In this document: positions 37,295 to 47,198 of the stretch, piece after piece
Numbering within the stretch: position 1 is the first letter of the stretch
Layout: the number at the start of each line of letters is the position of its first letter
Source: Bradyrhizobium arachidis
GTDB taxonomy: Bacteria > Pseudomonadota > Alphaproteobacteria > Rhizobiales > Xanthobacteraceae
Reading direction: 5' to 3'
NCBI RefSeq assembly: GCF_024758505.1
Contig: NZ_CP077970.1
Location: 3,658,001 to 3,722,000 of the forward strand
Length of the DNA stretch: 64,000 nt
Notes under the pieces: model-generated
What the model saw: only the letters and a program-made list of their open reading frames with translations
The model's database searches: none
What the model was told of the DNA's origin: nothing
Translations under genes and position numbers: made by a program

Positions 37295-38616
37295 CCGTGT
37301 CCCTCCTTCACGAGGTCGGAGGAGATCGCCTGCGCCTTCTTCAGGTACACGGTCGGCGCGCGATGGCCGATCAGGCCGCGCGGCCGCCAGATCATGATCA
37401 GCACCATCGCCATGCCGAACACCAGCATGCGGTAGTTCTCAAATCCGCGGAACAGCTCGAAGCCGCCGATCATGGCCAGCGCCGCGAGGGCGACGCCGAG
37501 CTGCGAGCCCATGCCGCCGAGCACGACGATGGCGAGTACCAGCGCCGATTCCTGGAACGTGAAGGATTCCGGGCTGATGAAGCCCTGGCGGGTGGCGAAG
37601 AAGGCACCGGCAAAGCCGCCGAACATCGCGCCGGTCGCGAACGCCGTGAGCTTCGTGGTCGTGGTGTTGATGCCGAGCGCGCGGCAGGCGACCTCATCCT
37701 CCCGCAGGGCTTCCCAGGCACGGCCGATCGGCAGGCGGCGCAGGCGGATCGTCACCCAGTTGGTGAGCAGAGCGAGCGCCAGGATCAGGTAGAACAAGAA
37801 GACGATGCGGTGGGTCGGCGAGTATTCGATGTGGAGAAGCGCCGCGAGCCCGTCATCGCTGTTGTCGAGCGGGATGCCGAACAAGGTCGGCCGCGGGATG
37901 CCGGAGACGCCGTTCGGGCCGCCGGTCAGGCTCTGCCAGTTGATGATGACGAGCCGGATGATCTCGCCGAAGGCAAGCGTGACGATGGCGAGGTAGTCGC
38001 CGCGCAGCCGCAGCACGGGGAAGCCGAGCAACACGCCCCAGAAGGCGGCGAGGATGCCGGCGAGCGGCAGGCAGATCCAGAACGACCAGCCGAAATTGGT
38101 GGCGAGCAGTGCGTAGGAATAGGCGCCGACCGCATAGAAGGCGACATAGCCGAGGTCGAGCAGGCCGGCGAGCCCGACCACCACGTTGAGGCCCCAGCCG
38201 AGCATCACATAGGTGAGCACCAGGATGGCGAGGTCGAGGATGTAGCGCTGGTCATAGAAGATGACCGGTACGAGGATGGTGAAGATCAGCAGCACCGGCG
38301 CGAGGTAGCGGCCGAGGAACGACAGACCCTGCTGCACGGGTGCCGGCACCAGCTTCTCGGTCCCCACGGGTCCGATCCATTGCCGCAGCAATTCGATGAC
38401 GATCGAGCCGCCGAACACCAGGCCGACGAGCGAGGCGAGCTCGCCGAAGCGCGTCCAGTAGGTCAGTTGCCCGTCAGGGCCCGCCTCGGTGCGGATGCCG
38501 ACCATCAGCGAGAACAGCACCAAGGCGACGAGGGCGCTGAGGAAGGCCTTTTTCAGGATGAAGGAAATGCCGGCGGTGCGACTTGCGGCAGCAGCTTCGG
38601 GCGGGAGGGTTGTCAC
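37291..38616 (-). CDS. livM: Branched-chain amino acid ABC transporter permease
   Basis: 441 residues with an N-terminal extension of about 110 residues carrying extra hydrophobic segments, then the LivM core (ILVLTYVMLGWGLNVVVGLA, GYVAFYAVGAYSYALLATNF, FPVLRLRGDYLAIVTLAFGE). About ten membrane helices in total. The motif EALREDEVACRALGIN is the cytoplasmic loop that contacts the ATPases. With LivH it forms the membrane channel. Its stop lies 12 bases from the livH stop region boundary, so all genes are in one transcription unit. Confidence 0.94.
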
Positions 38617-38628
38617 GCGGCTCGCCTG

Positions 38629-39555
<927 letters not shown>

Positions 39556-39808
39556 GGGCTGCCGTTACCGAACCTGACGCGTCTCGAGGGAGTGGGCCCC
39601 GGCAGCCCGTATTCAGCGCGTCATCCGAAGGTTTTCTAACAGGAGGGAACCGGCGGCCGCAACAGTCCAAGTCTCAGCATAAGGGTTTGTGCAGAGCTAG
39701 TTTTTCAAAGCCGGGTTCCCACTTGCCGGCGGAACCCGGTTCCTCCGCAACCAATTGGCAGGCCGCTCGTTGGATGCGCTCGGACGTCCAACAAGGGAGT
39801 TTCCCGCA

Positions 39809-39985
39809 ATGGCGAAGCAGCAGAACCAGAATCCGGGCCAGCAGAGTCAGAACCCCGGCAAGCCAGGTCAGCAGCCGGGTCAGCAGGGCGGCGGCCAGAA
39901 GCCCGGACAGCAGCAGCAGGATCCGATGCGTCAGGGCGACAAGCCCGGACAGCAGGGCGGTCAGCACCGCGAGGACCAGCGCTAG
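39809..39985 (+). CDS. Small Gln/Gly/Pro-rich disordered protein
   Basis: 58 residues from the ATG at 39809, with AAGGGAGT just upstream. The sequence is almost entirely Gln, Gly, Pro, Lys, Asn and Asp (MAKQQNQNPGQQSQNPGKPG and similar units), with no hydrophobic core, so it must be intrinsically disordered. A strong intrinsic terminator follows at 40012-40037, making this a complete tiny transcription unit. Function unknown; a stress-related hydrophilin role is possible. Confidence 0.75.
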   Translation: MAKQQNQNPGQQSQNPGKPGQQPGQQGGGQKPGQQQQDPMRQGDKPGQQGGQHREDQR

Positions 39986-40011
39986 TCAGTTGAGCGAGCG
40001 AGTGACAGCAG

Positions 40012-40037
40012 GCCCCGCCGCAGGGCGGGGCTTTTTT
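40012..40037 (+). terminator. Intrinsic terminator after the Gln-rich small protein
   Basis: GCCCCGCC (40012-40019) pairs with GGCGGGGC (40024-40031) around GCAG, and six T residues follow at 40032-40037. This is the clearest Rho-independent terminator in the window. Confidence 0.92.
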
Positions 40038-40182
40038 GTGCCCGCACTGGGGCTTGTCCACAACGGTTAAGGTAAACAGGGAGTTTAAATTGCCGCTCGA
40101 AGTGGAGCGGAGTTAGCTGCCCGCCAAATCCGCCGGCGCGACCTCCTGAGGGCCCGGCGGGACAACGAAGCGGGAAGCGGCA

Positions 40183-40695
40183 ATGTTTGGAAACTGGCGG
40201 ATCGGCTCGGTCAACGGCGTGATGCTCGCGGCCTATTTCATTCCAGCCTGGACGCTGGTGGCCTTCAACATCATGGTCGCCCCGGTGCACGGCCTCTATG
40301 AACGGCCGAGTGTCGCGGTGGCGCTGTTCATCAGCGATCACCTCCAGATGTCCGGCTTGAGCACCGTCCGCGCGGCCTGGCTTTTGGCGCTCGGGCGGCT
40401 GACGGTGGTGACGTTCTTCGCCATTTCCCTCGCTCTGTTCGCCATCCCCCGGACCCGCAGATCGGGTGCCAGCAACGAGGCGCTCGGCATCGCGCTGGCC
40501 ATCGGCAGCCTGATCTCCTTTGCCAGCATGGTGATGGCCTCAAAGGTCGGCGAGATGGCCGCGCTGAAGCTGCATGCGACGGAGCTCTTGCTCCTGCTCG
40601 GTGCGGCGGTCGTGCTGGTAATCGAGCGGCCGGTTCAGCGGCCGGCAGCCGTCGAGCCGCTGGCGACGCCACAGCTCGCGCCGACCGCGCCCTGA
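40183..40695 (+). CDS. Four-helix membrane protein of unknown function
   Basis: 170 residues starting MFGNWRIGSVNGVMLAAYFI. Hydrophobic helices lie at about 13-34, 63-85, 98-118 and 128-146, the last followed by a Pro/Ala-rich tail (VQRPAAVEPLATPQLAPTAP). No transporter or enzyme motif was recognised. GGGAAGCGGCA is a weak ribosome binding site. It stands alone after the terminator of the preceding gene. Confidence 0.65.
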   Translation: MFGNWRIGSVNGVMLAAYFIPAWTLVAFNIMVAPVHGLYERPSVAVALFISDHLQMSGLSTVRAAWLLALGRLTVVTFFAISLALFAIPRTRRSGASNEALGIALAIGSLISFASMVMASKVGEMAALKLHATELLLLLGAAVVLVIERPVQRPAAVEPLATPQLAPTAP

Positions 40696-40843
40696 AGGAT
40701 CGCGCCCGGTCCATTGCAATGACGGCCTTGTGCCGCCGAACTGCCTGAAACCTCGATCGAATTCGGAAAATTCGCAACTTTGCACCGCCGGCCGCCGGCT
40801 ACTGTGCATGGGGTTGTTTCGATGGTTCGGTTGGGTGGGCGCT

Positions 40844-41626
40844 CTAGCGTTGCGTCAGAAAGCCCACCACCGCATCGGTAAAGGCGTGCGGCTGCTCGAC
40901 ATTTGAGACATGGGCGGCGTCGAGGATGGTCATGCTGGCGCCCGGAATTCGCGATCGGATGTACTCGCCGGCCGAGATCGGCGTCGACATGTCATGGCGG
41001 CCGGTGATGACGAGCGTCGGGCTCTTGATCTTGGGCAGCAGCTCGCGCTAGTCGAGCGTCGACAGCGCCTCGCAGCAGGCGAGATAGCCCTGCACCGGCG
41101 AGGCCAGCAGCATCGCCTTCATCCTGGCGGCGATCTGCGGCTCGCGGTCGCGAAAATCCTGCGTCAGCCAGCTGGCGATCACGCTGTCCGCGGCGGCGGC
41201 GAGCCCGCCGTCCTTCAGCGCCTTGATCCGCTCCTGCCATCTCGTGGGATCAGGATAATGACAGGCGGTGTTGGCGAGGACGAGCTTGCCGAACCGCTCC
41301 GGCGCGTTGGCCCCGAGCCATTGCCCGACCATGCCGCCCATCGACAGGCCGCACCAATGCACCTTCTCGATGTTGAGGTCGTCGAGGATCGCGAGCACGT
41401 CGCGGCCGAAGCGCTCCATCGAATAGGGGCCGGGGGTGACGGTCGACTTGCCGTGGCCGCGGCGATCGTAGCGGATGACGCGGAAGACCTGCGTCAGCGC
41501 CTTCATCTGCGGCTCCCACATCTGGAGCGTGGAGCCGAGCGAGTTCGAGAGCATCAGCGTCGGCCCGCCGTCACGGCCCTCGACGGAGACGTTGAGCAGG
41601 CAGCCGTCGGCATCGATCATGGGCAT
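40844..41626 (-). pseudogene. pcaD: 3-oxoadipate enol-lactonase with an in-frame amber codon
   Basis: From the ATG at 41626 (GAGAGGAC upstream), the frame encodes PcaD: LMLSNSLGSTLQMWEPQMKA, IRYDRRGHGKS, the nucleophile GLSMGGMVGQWLG. At 41048-41050 a TAG follows EALSTLD as codon 193. Beyond it the same frame continues without interruption for 68 more codons (RELLPKIKSPTLVITGRHDM, then ILDAAHVSNVEQPHAF, with the acid and catalytic His) to a TAG at 40844. The total of 260 residues is the normal PcaD length. Truncation removes the catalytic His, so the gene is probably inactive unless read through. PcaD acts in the beta-ketoadipate pathway; no other pca genes are nearby. Confidence 0.8.
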
Positions 41627-41868
41627 GGGATGTCCTCTCGCGCTCGCGATTGCGAATCGGTGCGGGATCATGGATTGCGGCCGCATCCCCGATCAAGTCG
41701 GGGGCAGGTGCCGGGCAATGTCCCGCTGCCTGCCAAACGCGCAGGCGCCGCTGCAAGCATTTCGCGACTGCGAATATGCATTGCACGTGATCCTCGCCCG
41801 CCCTTTCTTTTGCGGCGCGCGTGCGTTACTTGAGCAACCTAACCAAAGGCGATCTCGGGAGGCACCCC

Positions 41869-42315
41869 ATGGCCATGACAATGAACGGCGAAGTCCAGCT
41901 TGCCGCGCCGCGCGAAGCCGTATGGGCCAAGCTCAACGATCCCGAAGTGCTGAAGGCCTGCATCCCCGGTTGCGAGGAATTGGAGAAGACCGACGACGGC
42001 GGCTTCCGCGCCGTTGCCAAGATGAAGGTCGGCCCGGTGTCCGCGCGCTTCAAGGGCAAGGTGATGCTCAGCGATCTCGATCCGCCGAACGGCTACAAGA
42101 TATCAGGCGAAGGCGAGGGCGGGGTGGCAGGCTTCGCCAAGGGCGGTGCGACCGTGAAGCTCTCGGAGAAGGACGGCGGCACGCTGCTCGGCTATGACGT
42201 CGAGGCGCAAATCGGCGGCAAGTTGGCGCAACTCGGCCAGCGCCTGATCAACGGCGCCGCCAAGAAGCTCGCCGACGAATTTTTCGCGAATTTTGCCAAG
42301 GCGGTACAGGGCTAG
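41869..42315 (+). CDS. coxG: CoxG-like SRPBCC protein (CO dehydrogenase accessory)
   Basis: 148 residues from MAMTMNGEVQLAAPREAVWA at 41869, with GGGAGGCA upstream. This is the START/SRPBCC fold of the CoxG family: LNDPEVLKACIPGCEELEK, FRAVAKMKVGPVSARFKG, and EGGVAGFAKGGATVKLSE. In Oligotropha CoxG is reported to anchor CO dehydrogenase at the membrane. The last helix is amphipathic. It opens the cox cluster and is transcribed in the same direction as coxS, about 170 bases away across a triple 13-bp repeat. Confidence 0.88.
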   Translation: MAMTMNGEVQLAAPREAVWAKLNDPEVLKACIPGCEELEKTDDGGFRAVAKMKVGPVSARFKGKVMLSDLDPPNGYKISGEGEGGVAGFAKGGATVKLSEKDGGTLLGYDVEAQIGGKLAQLGQRLINGAAKKLADEFFANFAKAVQG

Positions 42316-42327
42316 GCTTTGAAGGCT

Positions 42328-42366
42328 AGACCTGCGCCCCAGACCTGCGCCCCAGACCTGCGCCCC
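42328..42366. repeat. Three tandem copies of AGACCTGCGCCCC
   Basis: The 13-bp unit AGACCTGCGCCCC is repeated three times without mismatch, starting 12 bases after the coxG stop codon, and is followed by AGGTC. A recent slippage expansion is likely. Confidence 0.9.
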
Positions 42367-42487
42367 AGGTCATAGCGCCCTGCTTCCCGGGCAATGTTGC
42401 CCCTTGGCACAATGGCCCATATGATGGGTTGGAATAATTATAAGAACCGCTTCGCCGGACACGGCGGGGTGCTGACAGAGAGTCCTG

Positions 42488-42973
42488 ATGGCCAAAATCT
42501 CCCTTATCGTGAACGGCAATCCCGTAACCGCCAATGTCGATCCCCGTACCCTGCTGGTGCAGTTCCTGCGCGAGCATCTGCGGCTGACCGGGACCCATGT
42601 CGGCTGCGATACCTCGCAGTGCGGCGCCTGCGTCGTGCACATGGACGGCAAGGCCGTGAAGTCCTGCACCACGCTCGCCGTGATGGCTGACGGCCATGAG
42701 GTCAAGACCATCGAGGGGCTGGCCGCCGACGGCGCGCCGCTGCATCCGATGCAGGAGGCCTTTCGCGAGCACCATGGCCTGCAGTGCGGCTTCTGCACGC
42801 CGGGCATGATCATGACCGCGATCGACATCGTGCACCGCAAGGGTCACGAACTCGACGACCACACCATCCGCGAGGAGCTGGAAGGCAATCTCTGCCGTTG
42901 CACCGGCTACCAGAACATCGTCGCCTCGATCGCCGCCGGCGCGAGGGCGATGGCGAAATCCGATCTCGCCTAA
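42488..42973 (+). CDS. coxS: Small [2Fe-2S] subunit of a CO dehydrogenase/xanthine dehydrogenase family enzyme
   Basis: 161 residues. All eight cluster cysteines are in place: C40, C45, C48 and C60 ([12 protein letters not shown]...SC) for the plant-ferredoxin-type cluster, and C100, C103, C136 and C138 ([10 protein letters not shown]...NLCRCTGYQ) for the second. The subunit passes electrons from the molybdenum site in the large subunit to FAD in the medium subunit. It would normally be followed by coxL, but here the next gene, 39 bases on, is coxM. Confidence 0.95.
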   Translation: MAKISLIVNGNPVTANVDPRTLLVQFLREHLRLTGTHVGCDTSQCGACVVHMDGKAVKSCTTLAVMADGHEVKTIEGLAADGAPLHPMQEAFREHHGLQCGFCTPGMIMTAIDIVHRKGHELDDHTIREELEGNLCRCTGYQNIVASIAAGARAMAKSDLA

Positions 42974-43012
42974 ACCGACATTCTCGCGCCTCTCGCGATC
43001 AGGAAGTCCATT

Positions 43013-43819
43013 ATGTACGAATTCAAATATCATCGCCCTGGCACCGTGCGGCAGGCGGCCAATCTGCTGGTGAAAAACGAGGACGCCAAGGTGATCGCCG
43101 GCGGCCACACGCTGATCCCGGTCATGAAGCAGCGCCTGGCGAGCCCGCCGCATCTGGTCGATCTTTCCCACATCGAAGGTCTCGATGCGATCGAGATGAA
43201 GGGCCGTTCGCTGGTGATCGGCGCGACCGCCAAGCACGCGGAAGTCGCAAGCTCCGCCGTCGTCGGTGAGGCGATCCCGGCACTGGCAGATCTTGCGGGC
43301 CAGATCGGCGATCCGGCCGTCCGTCACAAGGGGACCATTGGCGGCTCGCTCGCCAACAACGACCCGACCGCGGACTATCCGGCGGCCGTGCTCGCGCTCG
43401 GGGCGACCATCGTCACCAACAAGCGCCGCCTCAAGGCGGAAGAGTACTTTCAGGGCCTGTTCACGACCGCGCTCGAGGCCGACGAGATCATCACCAAGGT
43501 GATGTTCCCGTTGCCGAAGAAGGCGGCCTACATCAAGTTCCGCAATCAGGCCTCGCGCTATGCGCTGGTCGGCGTGTTCGTGGCGCGGCGTCCATCCGAC
43601 GTGCGCGTTGCGGTCACCGGTGCGGGCTCGGAAGGCGTGTTCCGCGTCACCGCGTTCGAGGAAGCCCTGAAGAAGCGCTTCTCCTCGAAGGTGCTCGACG
43701 GCGTCAGCGTGCCGGCGGACGGCCTGAACAGCGATATCCACGGCAGCGCCGAATATCGCGCGCACCTCATCGGGGTGCTGACGCGGCGCGCCGTCGACGC
43801 CGCCAACGCCAAGGACTGA
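43013..43819 (+). CDS. coxM: FAD-binding medium subunit of a CO dehydrogenase/xanthine dehydrogenase family enzyme
   Basis: 268 residues. FAD-binding motifs AGGHTLIP (29-36) and KGTIGGSLANNDP (about 106-118) are typical of CoxM. The C-terminal third (VRVAVTGAGSEGVFRVTAFE) is the CO_deh_flav_C domain. AGGAAG lies before the ATG. It accepts electrons from CoxS and passes them to the quinone pool. In the usual form II order the 2.3-2.4-kb coxL gene would lie between coxS and this gene. Confidence 0.95.
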   Translation: MYEFKYHRPGTVRQAANLLVKNEDAKVIAGGHTLIPVMKQRLASPPHLVDLSHIEGLDAIEMKGRSLVIGATAKHAEVASSAVVGEAIPALADLAGQIGDPAVRHKGTIGGSLANNDPTADYPAAVLALGATIVTNKRRLKAEEYFQGLFTTALEADEIITKVMFPLPKKAAYIKFRNQASRYALVGVFVARRPSDVRVAVTGAGSEGVFRVTAFEEALKKRFSSKVLDGVSVPADGLNSDIHGSAEYRAHLIGVLTRRAVDAANAKD

Positions 43820-43855
43820 TTGCCCCGAAGGGCGCGTAGCGAGACTGGCTCTTTC

Positions 43856-44776
43856 ATGACTGCAGCGGCCAATACTTCCGGTGCCTTGCCGGCATCGGTC
43901 GATGCGATGCTCGAACTTTTGACCTCGCGCGGCTATCTCGCCGAGCGGTCGCTGGCGACCGTGACGTATCTGTCGCTGCGCATGGGCCGGCCGCTGTTCC
44001 TCGAAGGCGAGGCCGGCGTCGGCAAGACCGAGATCGCAAAGGTGCTGTCGGCGGCGCTCGGGCGCAAACTGATCCGCCTGCAATGCTACGAAGGCCTCGA
44101 CGTTTCGTCCGCGGTCTACGAGTGGAACAGCGCCTCGCAGATGATCGCCATCCGCATGGCGGAAGCCGCTGGCGATACCGATCGTGATCAGCTCTCCTCG
44201 GACATCTTTGCCGATCGCTTCCTGATCAAGCGGCCGCTGCTGCAGGCGCTGGAGCCTGACGTTGCAGGTCCCCCGGTGCTGCTGATCGACGAGCTCGATC
44301 GTGCCGATGAGGCGTTCGAGGCCTATCTCCTCGAAATCCTCAGCGACTTTCAGGTGACCATTCCCGAGTTCGGCACCGTGAGGGCACCGAGCCCGCCGAT
44401 CGTCATCATCACCTCGAACCGCACCCGCGAGATTCACGACGCGCTCAAGCGCCGCTGTCTCTATCATTGGGTGGATTATCCGTCCGCCGAGCGCGAGCTC
44501 GCCATCGTCAAGACGCGCGTGCCCGGCATCTCGGCCAAGCTGTCGCAGCAGGTGGTGCGATTCGTGCAGGCGCTGCGCAACCAGGATTTTTACAAGTCGC
44601 CGGGTGTCGCCGAGACCATCGACTGGGCTACCGCGCTCTCCGAGCTCGATGCCCGCTCGCTGACCCCGCAAGTGGTCGGCGACACGCTGGGCGCGCTGCT
44701 CAAGTACCAGGACGATATCGTGCGGATGCAGGGCGACGCCTTGCAGAAGGTGCTGAAGGACGCGACGAGCGACTAG
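43856..44776 (+). CDS. coxD: MoxR-type AAA ATPase
   Basis: 306 residues from the ATG at 43856 (a TTG at 43820 gives a longer frame). Walker A GEAGVGKTEIAK (51-62) with K57, Walker B VLLIDELDRADE (141-152), sensor-1 IVIITSNRTREI, and the arginine-finger region DALKRRCLYHWVDYPS are clear. In the CODH cluster of Oligotropha, CoxD is a membrane-associated chaperone needed to build the [CuSMoO2] site. It pairs with the VWA protein CoxE encoded next. Confidence 0.92.
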   Translation: MTAAANTSGALPASVDAMLELLTSRGYLAERSLATVTYLSLRMGRPLFLEGEAGVGKTEIAKVLSAALGRKLIRLQCYEGLDVSSAVYEWNSASQMIAIRMAEAAGDTDRDQLSSDIFADRFLIKRPLLQALEPDVAGPPVLLIDELDRADEAFEAYLLEILSDFQVTIPEFGTVRAPSPPIVIITSNRTREIHDALKRRCLYHWVDYPSAERELAIVKTRVPGISAKLSQQVVRFVQALRNQDFYKSPGVAETIDWATALSELDARSLTPQVVGDTLGALLKYQDDIVRMQGDALQKVLKDATSD

Positions 44777-44778
44777 CC

Positions 44779-44939
44779 GTCATTCCGGGGCGCGCGAAGC
44801 GTGAACCCGGAATCTCGCGCCGCAATTGAGCTCGTCATTCCGGGGCGCGAGATAGTCGCGAGCCCGGAATCCATCGGGCCGCAGGCGTCGCGGATAAATG
44901 GATTCCGGGTTCGATGCTGCGCATCGCCCCGGAATGACG
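44779..44939. repeat. Dispersed palindromic repeat, GTCATTCCGGGGCG family, copy 2
   Basis: Contains two GTCATTCCGGGGCG starts (44779 and 44834) and ends CCCCGGAATGACG, indicating one and a half nested copies. It lies inside the cox operon between coxD and coxE. It could form a large stem in the mRNA. Confidence 0.85.
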
Positions 44940-44957
44940 AGAAGATGGGTATCGACC

Positions 44958-46160
44958 ATGGCCATCAACCACTTGGCACCCGAGAAGACCGAGCAATTCG
45001 CCGACAACATCGTGGGCTTCGCCCGCGCACTTCGCGCAGCGGGGCTACCCGTAGGGCCCGGCGCCGTCATCGATGCCGCCAATGCGCTCCAGGTGATCGA
45101 CATCGGCAGCCGCGCCGACGTCTTCACGACGCTGGAGGCGATCTTCGTCAAGCGTCACGAGCATGCGCTGATCTTCAAGCAGGCCTTCAATCTGTTCTTC
45201 CGCGCCTCGGAAGAGTGGAAGCACCTGCTGGATTCGGTGCCGCTGCCCGATCACGCCAAGAAGAAGCCGCCGCCGGCCTCGCGCCGCGTCCAGGAGGCGA
45301 TGTCGCAGCCGCAGATGACGGAGACGCCGCAACGTCAGGAGCAGGATTTGCGCCTGTCGGTCTCCGACAAGGAAGTGCTGCAGAAGAAAGACTTTGCGCA
45401 GATGAGTGCGGCCGAGATCAGCGAAGCGCTGCGTGCCGTCGAGCGCATGAAGCTGCCGCAGGCCGAGCTCTTGACGCGCCGTCATCGGCCCGACGCGCGC
45501 GGCCTGCGCCTCGACCTGCGCCGCACCTTGCGCGCTTCGCTGCACACCGGCGGCGACATCATCGACATCCACCGGCTCGGCCGCATCGAAAAACCGGCGC
45601 CGATCGTGGCGTTGCTCGATATCTCGGGCTCGATGAGCGAATACACCCGCCTGTTCCTGCACTTCCTCCACGCCATCACAGATGCGAGGAAGCGCGTCTC
45701 CGTGTTCCTGTTCGGCACAAGGCTCACCAACGTCACGCGGGCGCTGCGTCAGCGCGATCCGGACGAGGCGCTGGCGAGCTGCTCGGCCTCGGTCGAGGAC
45801 TGGGCCGGTGGCACGCGAATTTCGGCCTCGCTGCACAACTTCAACAAATTGTGGGCGCGGCGCGTGCTGAGCCAGGGTGCCATCGTGCTGCTGATCTCGG
45901 ACGGGCTGGAACGGGAGGCCGATTCCAAGCTCGCCTTCGAGATGGACCGGCTGCACCGGTCCTGCCGGCGGCTGATCTGGCTCAACCCGCTGCTGCGTTT
46001 CGGGGGCTTCGAGGCCAAGGCGCAGGGCATCAAAATGATGCTGCCGCACGTTGACGAATTCCGCCCGGTGCATAATTTGAGTTCGATCCAGGAGCTGATC
46101 ACCACACTCTCCCGGCCGCTGCCACCGCATCACCGCAGCCTGATCCGCTCCGCAGCTTGA
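44958..46160 (+). CDS. coxE: VWA-domain protein CoxE
   Basis: 400 residues from MAINHLAPEKTEQFADNIVG at 44958. The C-terminal half is a von Willebrand A domain with a full MIDAS start, LLDISGSMSEYT (D221, S223, S225). The N-terminal half is helical with a charged, Pro-rich central stretch (KKKPPPASRR). VWA proteins of this family work with the MoxR ATPase in maturing the CODH active site. It follows coxD across the dispersed repeat. Confidence 0.9.
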   Translation: MAINHLAPEKTEQFADNIVGFARALRAAGLPVGPGAVIDAANALQVIDIGSRADVFTTLEAIFVKRHEHALIFKQAFNLFFRASEEWKHLLDSVPLPDHAKKKPPPASRRVQEAMSQPQMTETPQRQEQDLRLSVSDKEVLQKKDFAQMSAAEISEALRAVERMKLPQAELLTRRHRPDARGLRLDLRRTLRASLHTGGDIIDIHRLGRIEKPAPIVALLDISGSMSEYTRLFLHFLHAITDARKRVSVFLFGTRLTNVTRALRQRDPDEALASCSASVEDWAGGTRISASLHNFNKLWARRVLSQGAIVLLISDGLEREADSKLAFEMDRLHRSCRRLIWLNPLLRFGGFEAKAQGIKMMLPHVDEFRPVHNLSSIQELITTLSRPLPPHHRSLIRSAA

Positions 46161-46170
46161 GAGGCCAGCC

Positions 46171-46494
46171 ATGCTCGATCGCGACGAGGATATCCTGAAG
46201 GCGGCGGAGGACTGGCAGAAGGCCGGCCATGGCGTCGCGCTGGCAACCGTGGTCGAGACCTGGGGCTCCGCGCCGCGGCCCGCGGGCTCGAGCCTCGTCA
46301 TCAACGACGACGGCACGTTTTTGGGCTCGGTCTCCGGCGGCTGCGTCGAGGGGGCCGTGGTCACCGAGGCCATGGACGTCATCCAGAGCGGCAAGCCAAA
46401 GATGCTGGAATTCGGAGTAGCCGACGAGACCGCCTGGAATGTCGGACTGTCCTGCGGCGGCACCATCCGGGTCTTCGTCGAGAAGGTCGGCTAG
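46171..46494 (+). CDS. XdhC-family protein, N-terminal domain only
   Basis: 107 residues. The motif GHGVALATVVETWGSAPRPA and the following SVSGGCVEGAVV are typical of the XdhC N-terminal domain, which binds the molybdenum cofactor for delivery to xanthine/CO dehydrogenases. Full XdhC proteins carry a C-terminal Rossmann domain; here that part is a separate gene starting 2 bases later. It begins 10 bases after coxE. Confidence 0.88.
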   Translation: MLDRDEDILKAAEDWQKAGHGVALATVVETWGSAPRPAGSSLVINDDGTFLGSVSGGCVEGAVVTEAMDVIQSGKPKMLEFGVADETAWNVGLSCGGTIRVFVEKVG

Positions 46495-46496
46495 CC

Positions 46497-47198
46497 GTGA
46501 AGCTCGCGATTTTGCACGAACTCAATGCCGAGCGCGCTGCGCGCCGCCCGGTCATTCTCGTCACCGACACCGAGAGCGGCGAGCAGCGGCTGGTGAAGGC
46601 CAGGGATTTCGCTGGCGATCCCTTGCGCGCCGAGCTGGAAAAGCAGCTTCGCATGGGCAAGAGCGCCAATGTCGAGGCCGGCGGCAAAAAACTGTTCCTT
46701 AACGTCTACGCGCCGACCGCAAAGCTTGTGATCATCGGCGCCGTTCATATCAGCCAGGCCTTGGCGCCGCTGGCGCGCTCGCTCGGCTATGACGTCACCG
46801 TGGTCGATCCGCGCACGGCGTTTGCGAGCCCCGAGCGCTTTCCGGACATACCTTTGGTCGCGGACTGGCCCGACGTTGCGCTGCCGCCGCTCAACGTCGA
46901 CCCCTACACCGCTTTCGTCGCGGTGACGCACGATCCCAAGATCGACGATCCGGCGCTGCTGCACGCCTTCGAGCGCAACTGCTTCTATATCGGCGCGCTC
47001 GGCTCGCGGAAGACGCACGCCAAGCGCGGCGACCGGCTACGGGCGCAGGGCGCGAAGGAGAGCGACATCGCGCGCATCCATGCGCCCATCGGGCTTGCGA
47101 TCGGCGCGGTCTCGCCGTCGGAGATCGCGGTGGCCATCATGGCCGAGATCACGGCGGTGCTTCGACTGCCGCCCAAAGAAAAAGAAGAAGCGGCATGA
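46497..47198 (+). CDS. XdhC-family protein, Rossmann domain
   Basis: 233 residues from a GTG 2 bases after the preceding stop. After an N-terminal helical part, KLVIIGAVHISQALAPLARS begins the XdhC C-terminal Rossmann fold, followed by VTHDPKIDDPALLHAF and a YIGALGSRKTHAKRGDRL stretch typical of XdhC. With the separate N-terminal domain upstream it probably makes one functional XdhC/CoxI-like maturation factor. The last 4 bases overlap the next gene. Confidence 0.9.
   Translation: MKLAILHELNAERAARRPVILVTDTESGEQRLVKARDFAGDPLRAELEKQLRMGKSANVEAGGKKLFLNVYAPTAKLVIIGAVHISQALAPLARSLGYDVTVVDPRTAFASPERFPDIPLVADWPDVALPPLNVDPYTAFVAVTHDPKIDDPALLHAFERNCFYIGALGSRKTHAKRGDRLRAQGAKESDIARIHAPIGLAIGAVSPSEIAVAIMAEITAVLRLPPKEKEEAA

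Noticed and set aside
42404..42444. Possible sigma54 or sigma70 promoter before coxS (TTGGCA, TATAAG)
   Set aside because: Neither the -24/-12 spacing nor the -35/-10 spacing is right.
42326..44671. Minus-strand open frame of about 781 codons
   Set aside because: Antisense to coxS, coxM and coxD, all of which have clear motifs.
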